Origin: Clostridia bacterium | Lineage (GTDB): Bacteria > Bacillota > Clostridia > Oscillospirales > CAG-272 | Length of the DNA: 6,850 nt | Assembly: GCA_017382555.1 (NCBI GenBank) | Contig: JAFOAB010000232.1 | Span: 1 to 6,850, forward strand | Reading direction: 5' to 3' | Shown: piece after piece, positions 6,013-6,850 of the stretch | Layout of the letters: every line of letters starts with the position of its first letter | Numbering within the stretch: the stretch's first letter is position 1 | The notes under the pieces: generated by a model | Told to the model about the DNA's origin: nothing | What the model saw: only the letters and a program-made list of their open reading frames with translations | Database searches by the model: none | Position numbers and translations under genes: made by a program

Positions 6013-6081
6013 TTAAAATTTGAACATTTTCTTCAGCATCGGCACAAACGCCTTCGGTGCCTTTACCACAACTATCTTCAT
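6013..6081 (-). CDS. spoVM: SpoVM-like sporulation peptide (22 aa)
   Basis: The minus strand reads a 22-residue peptide beginning MKIVVVKAPKAFVPMLKK. It aligns without gaps to the start of Bacillus subtilis SpoVM (MKFYTIKLPKFLGGIVRAML, 26 aa). Lys2, Lys7, Pro9 and Lys10 are identical, a basic residue is kept at 17 (Lys for Arg) and the hydrophobic spacing is kept. SpoVM is an amphipathic helix that inserts on the convex outer forespore membrane and anchors SpoIVA to start coat assembly; Pro9 is known to matter for its localisation. Translation is supported by GAGGT five bases before the ATG, a 13-nt gap after the upstream small gene and an intrinsic terminator 12 nt downstream. Differences are Val13-Pro14 instead of Gly-Gly, Ala at 11 and a shorter C-terminus. 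Peptides this small are usually missed by gene callers. The identification rests on pattern and context and not on a database search. Confidence 0.75.
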   Translation of the reverse strand: MKIVVVKAPKAFVPMLKKMFKF

Positions 6082-6094
6082 ATGTTACCTCGCG

Positions 6095-6253
6095 CTACTT
6101 GGCGCAAAACCATAAGCAGCCAACACTTATAATAACCAAAGCCTCTATTACAACAAGCACCGCCTCGGGCAGAAAAAAGGAGCAAAGTATCCCCACGCCG
6201 AAGCACAATATCGCAAGTCCCACCGTCTTTACTATCCTTTCCGCTCTGTTCAT
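6095..6253 (-). CDS. Small two-helix membrane protein upstream of spoVM (52 aa)
   Basis: The ATG at 6253 is preceded by GGGAGGG at four to five bases, one of the best Shine-Dalgarno sequences in the window. The 52-residue product has a short basic N-terminus (MNRAERIVKT), a hydrophobic stretch at about 11-28, a FLPEAV turn at 27-32 and a second hydrophobic stretch at about 33-50, ending WFCAK. A two-helix hairpin in the membrane is the natural reading. Four cysteines (17, 24, 46, 50) lie in or at the ends of the helices. It is followed after 13 nt by the SpoVM-like gene, so the two are probably cotranscribed and it may also be a mother-cell sporulation protein; that is inference from the neighbour only. 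I do not recognise a named family. Confidence 0.75.
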   Translation of the reverse strand: MNRAERIVKTVGLAILCFGVGILCSFFLPEAVLVVIEALVIISVGCLWFCAK

Positions 6254-6281
6254 ATACCCTCCCTATGCGGTGCTTTGTTAC

Positions 6282-6287
6282 ATTATA
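6282..6287 (-). promoter_or_regulatory. Possible -10 element for the small-protein/spoVM operon
   Basis: On the minus strand TATAAT (6287-6282) lies 28 bp before the ATG at 6253. The best-placed -35 (TGTCTT at 6310-6305, spacer 17) is poor, so a vegetative promoter is doubtful. I looked for the sigma-E and sigma-G patterns expected of mother-cell or forespore genes and found none correctly spaced in this 70-bp gap. Confidence 0.3.
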
Positions 6288-6323
6288 TTCACGTAATACG
6301 AAAAAAGACACGGTATTTTTAAT

Positions 6324-6850
6324 ATGCAGGAAATTTACATAGCCTTTGACGTGGAAACGCCGAACAGCGCAAACGACAGAATGAGCGCTATCGGACTTAC
6401 ACTGATATATAACGGCAAGATAACCGACCGTTTTTACACGCTCATAAATCCGGAAACGTATTTTTCGCCCTTTAATTCCGAGCTTACGGGCATTTACCCC
6501 GAGGACGTAGCGAGCGCACCAACCTTCCCCGAGGTGTGGGCGATGATAGAAAACGCGATGTCGCGCGGGACGCTTGTTGCGCACAATGCCCCCTTTGATA
6601 TGAGCGTGCTTGCAAAATGCCTGCGCGACTACGGCATCAAATGGAAGGCGCGTGTGCCTTATCTATGCACCTGCACGCTTTCAAAGCGCACCTTTAGGGA
6701 GCTTTCTAACCACAAGCTGAACACGCTTTGCGACTGCCTTGACATCCGGCTGGAGCATCACAACGCGGGAAGCGATGCGGATGCCTGCGCAAATCTGCTT
6801 CTCTGCTGTGCCGAGAGGGGTGCGGACGTGCGCTCCGCCATCAAGGAATA
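6324..6850 (+). CDS. DnaQ-like DEDDh 3'-5' exonuclease (3' end at or beyond window edge)
   Basis: The plus strand from the ATG at 6324 encodes 175 residues to the window edge, where the final codon begins TA and could be Tyr or a stop. The three exonuclease motifs are present: Exo I FDVETP (8-13) with Asp9 and Glu11, Exo II HNAPFDMSVL (87-96) with Asp92, and Exo III HNAGSDADA (146-154) with His146 and Asp151. These are the five two-metal-ion residues of DEDDh nucleases such as the DNA polymerase III epsilon subunit and the PolC exonuclease domain. It should remove nucleotides from 3' ends of DNA or RNA in the cytoplasm. A stand-alone housekeeping repair or RNA-processing role is likely, since no polymerase domain is visible. 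An in-frame stop at 6294-6296 limits how far upstream it could start. The ATG has no clear Shine-Dalgarno, unlike the other genes here. It diverges from the small-protein/spoVM operon across 70 bp. Confidence 0.9.
   Translation, partial: MQEIYIAFDVETPNSANDRMSAIGLTLIYNGKITDRFYTLINPETYFSPFNSELTGIYPEDVASAPTFPEVWAMIENAMSRGTLVAHNAPFDMSVLAKCLRDYGIKWKARVPYLCTCTLSKRTFRELSNHKLNTLCDCLDIRLEHHNAGSDADACANLLLCCAERGADVRSAIKE

Noticed and set aside
5784..6023. 79-aa open frame across the hairpin array
   Set aside because: It is a translation of the repeat units and the terminator, with no ribosome binding site and a low-complexity RYR-type composition.
6057..6296. 79-aa plus-strand open frame
   Set aside because: It lies opposite the spoVM-like gene and the 52-aa gene, both of which have good ribosome binding sites. 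It has no such site itself.
6254..6323. Sporulation (sigma-E or sigma-G) promoter before the small-protein/spoVM operon
   Set aside because: GAATA followed 18 bp later by CATA resembles sigma-G spacing, but the -10 continues as GGG and overlaps the Shine-Dalgarno, so transcription could not start upstream of it. No sigma-E pair with proper spacing was found.
6078..6584. 168-aa minus-strand open frame
   Set aside because: It lies antisense to the exonuclease, whose catalytic motifs are intact in the plus frame, and it overlaps the small membrane protein in another frame without start signals.

Overview
The window looks like chromosomal DNA of a low-to-mid GC, endospore-forming Firmicute, most likely an uncultured gut clostridium. 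The evidence is a Bacillota-style heterodimeric ABC exporter pair, an ECF-transporter S component, strong AGGAGG-type ribosome binding sites, near-consensus sigma-A promoters and a tiny gene that reads as the sporulation peptide SpoVM. I see no plasmid, phage or transposase gene.

Layout. Positions 1-2767 (minus strand) carry a two-gene ABC exporter operon. The upstream gene (989-2767, GTG start) is complete and has Asp in place of the catalytic Glu. The downstream gene starts in an ATGA overlap at 992 and runs out of the window. Positions 2768-2970 are a divergent intergenic region with one well-formed promoter for each side. Positions 2971-3588 (plus) encode an ECF S component, followed by a ~98-nt palindromic repeat ending in a T-run that probably acts as its terminator (3601-3698). 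Positions 3731-5746 (plus) encode a 671-aa cytoplasmic protein with a probable beta-rich N-terminal region and a helical C-terminal part resembling (alpha/alpha)6 glycosidases.

Between that gene and a bidirectional terminator (5973-6000) the DNA is almost all inverted repeats. A hairpin spans the stop codon. It is followed by a 204-bp array in which the heptamer GCGATAT alternates with different self-complementary inserts and switches orientation in the middle (5760-5963). Converging on the terminator from the other side are two very small minus-strand genes: a 52-aa two-helix membrane protein (6095-6253) and a 22-aa SpoVM-like peptide (6013-6081). The last gene (6324 to the window edge, plus) is a DEDDh 3'-5' exonuclease with all five active-site residues.

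The genes do not form one pathway. They fall into separate transcription units: exporter, vitamin-type uptake S component, carbohydrate-type enzyme, sporulation pair and nuclease. The items most worth a second look are the hairpin array and the SpoVM-like micro-gene with its small membrane partner.
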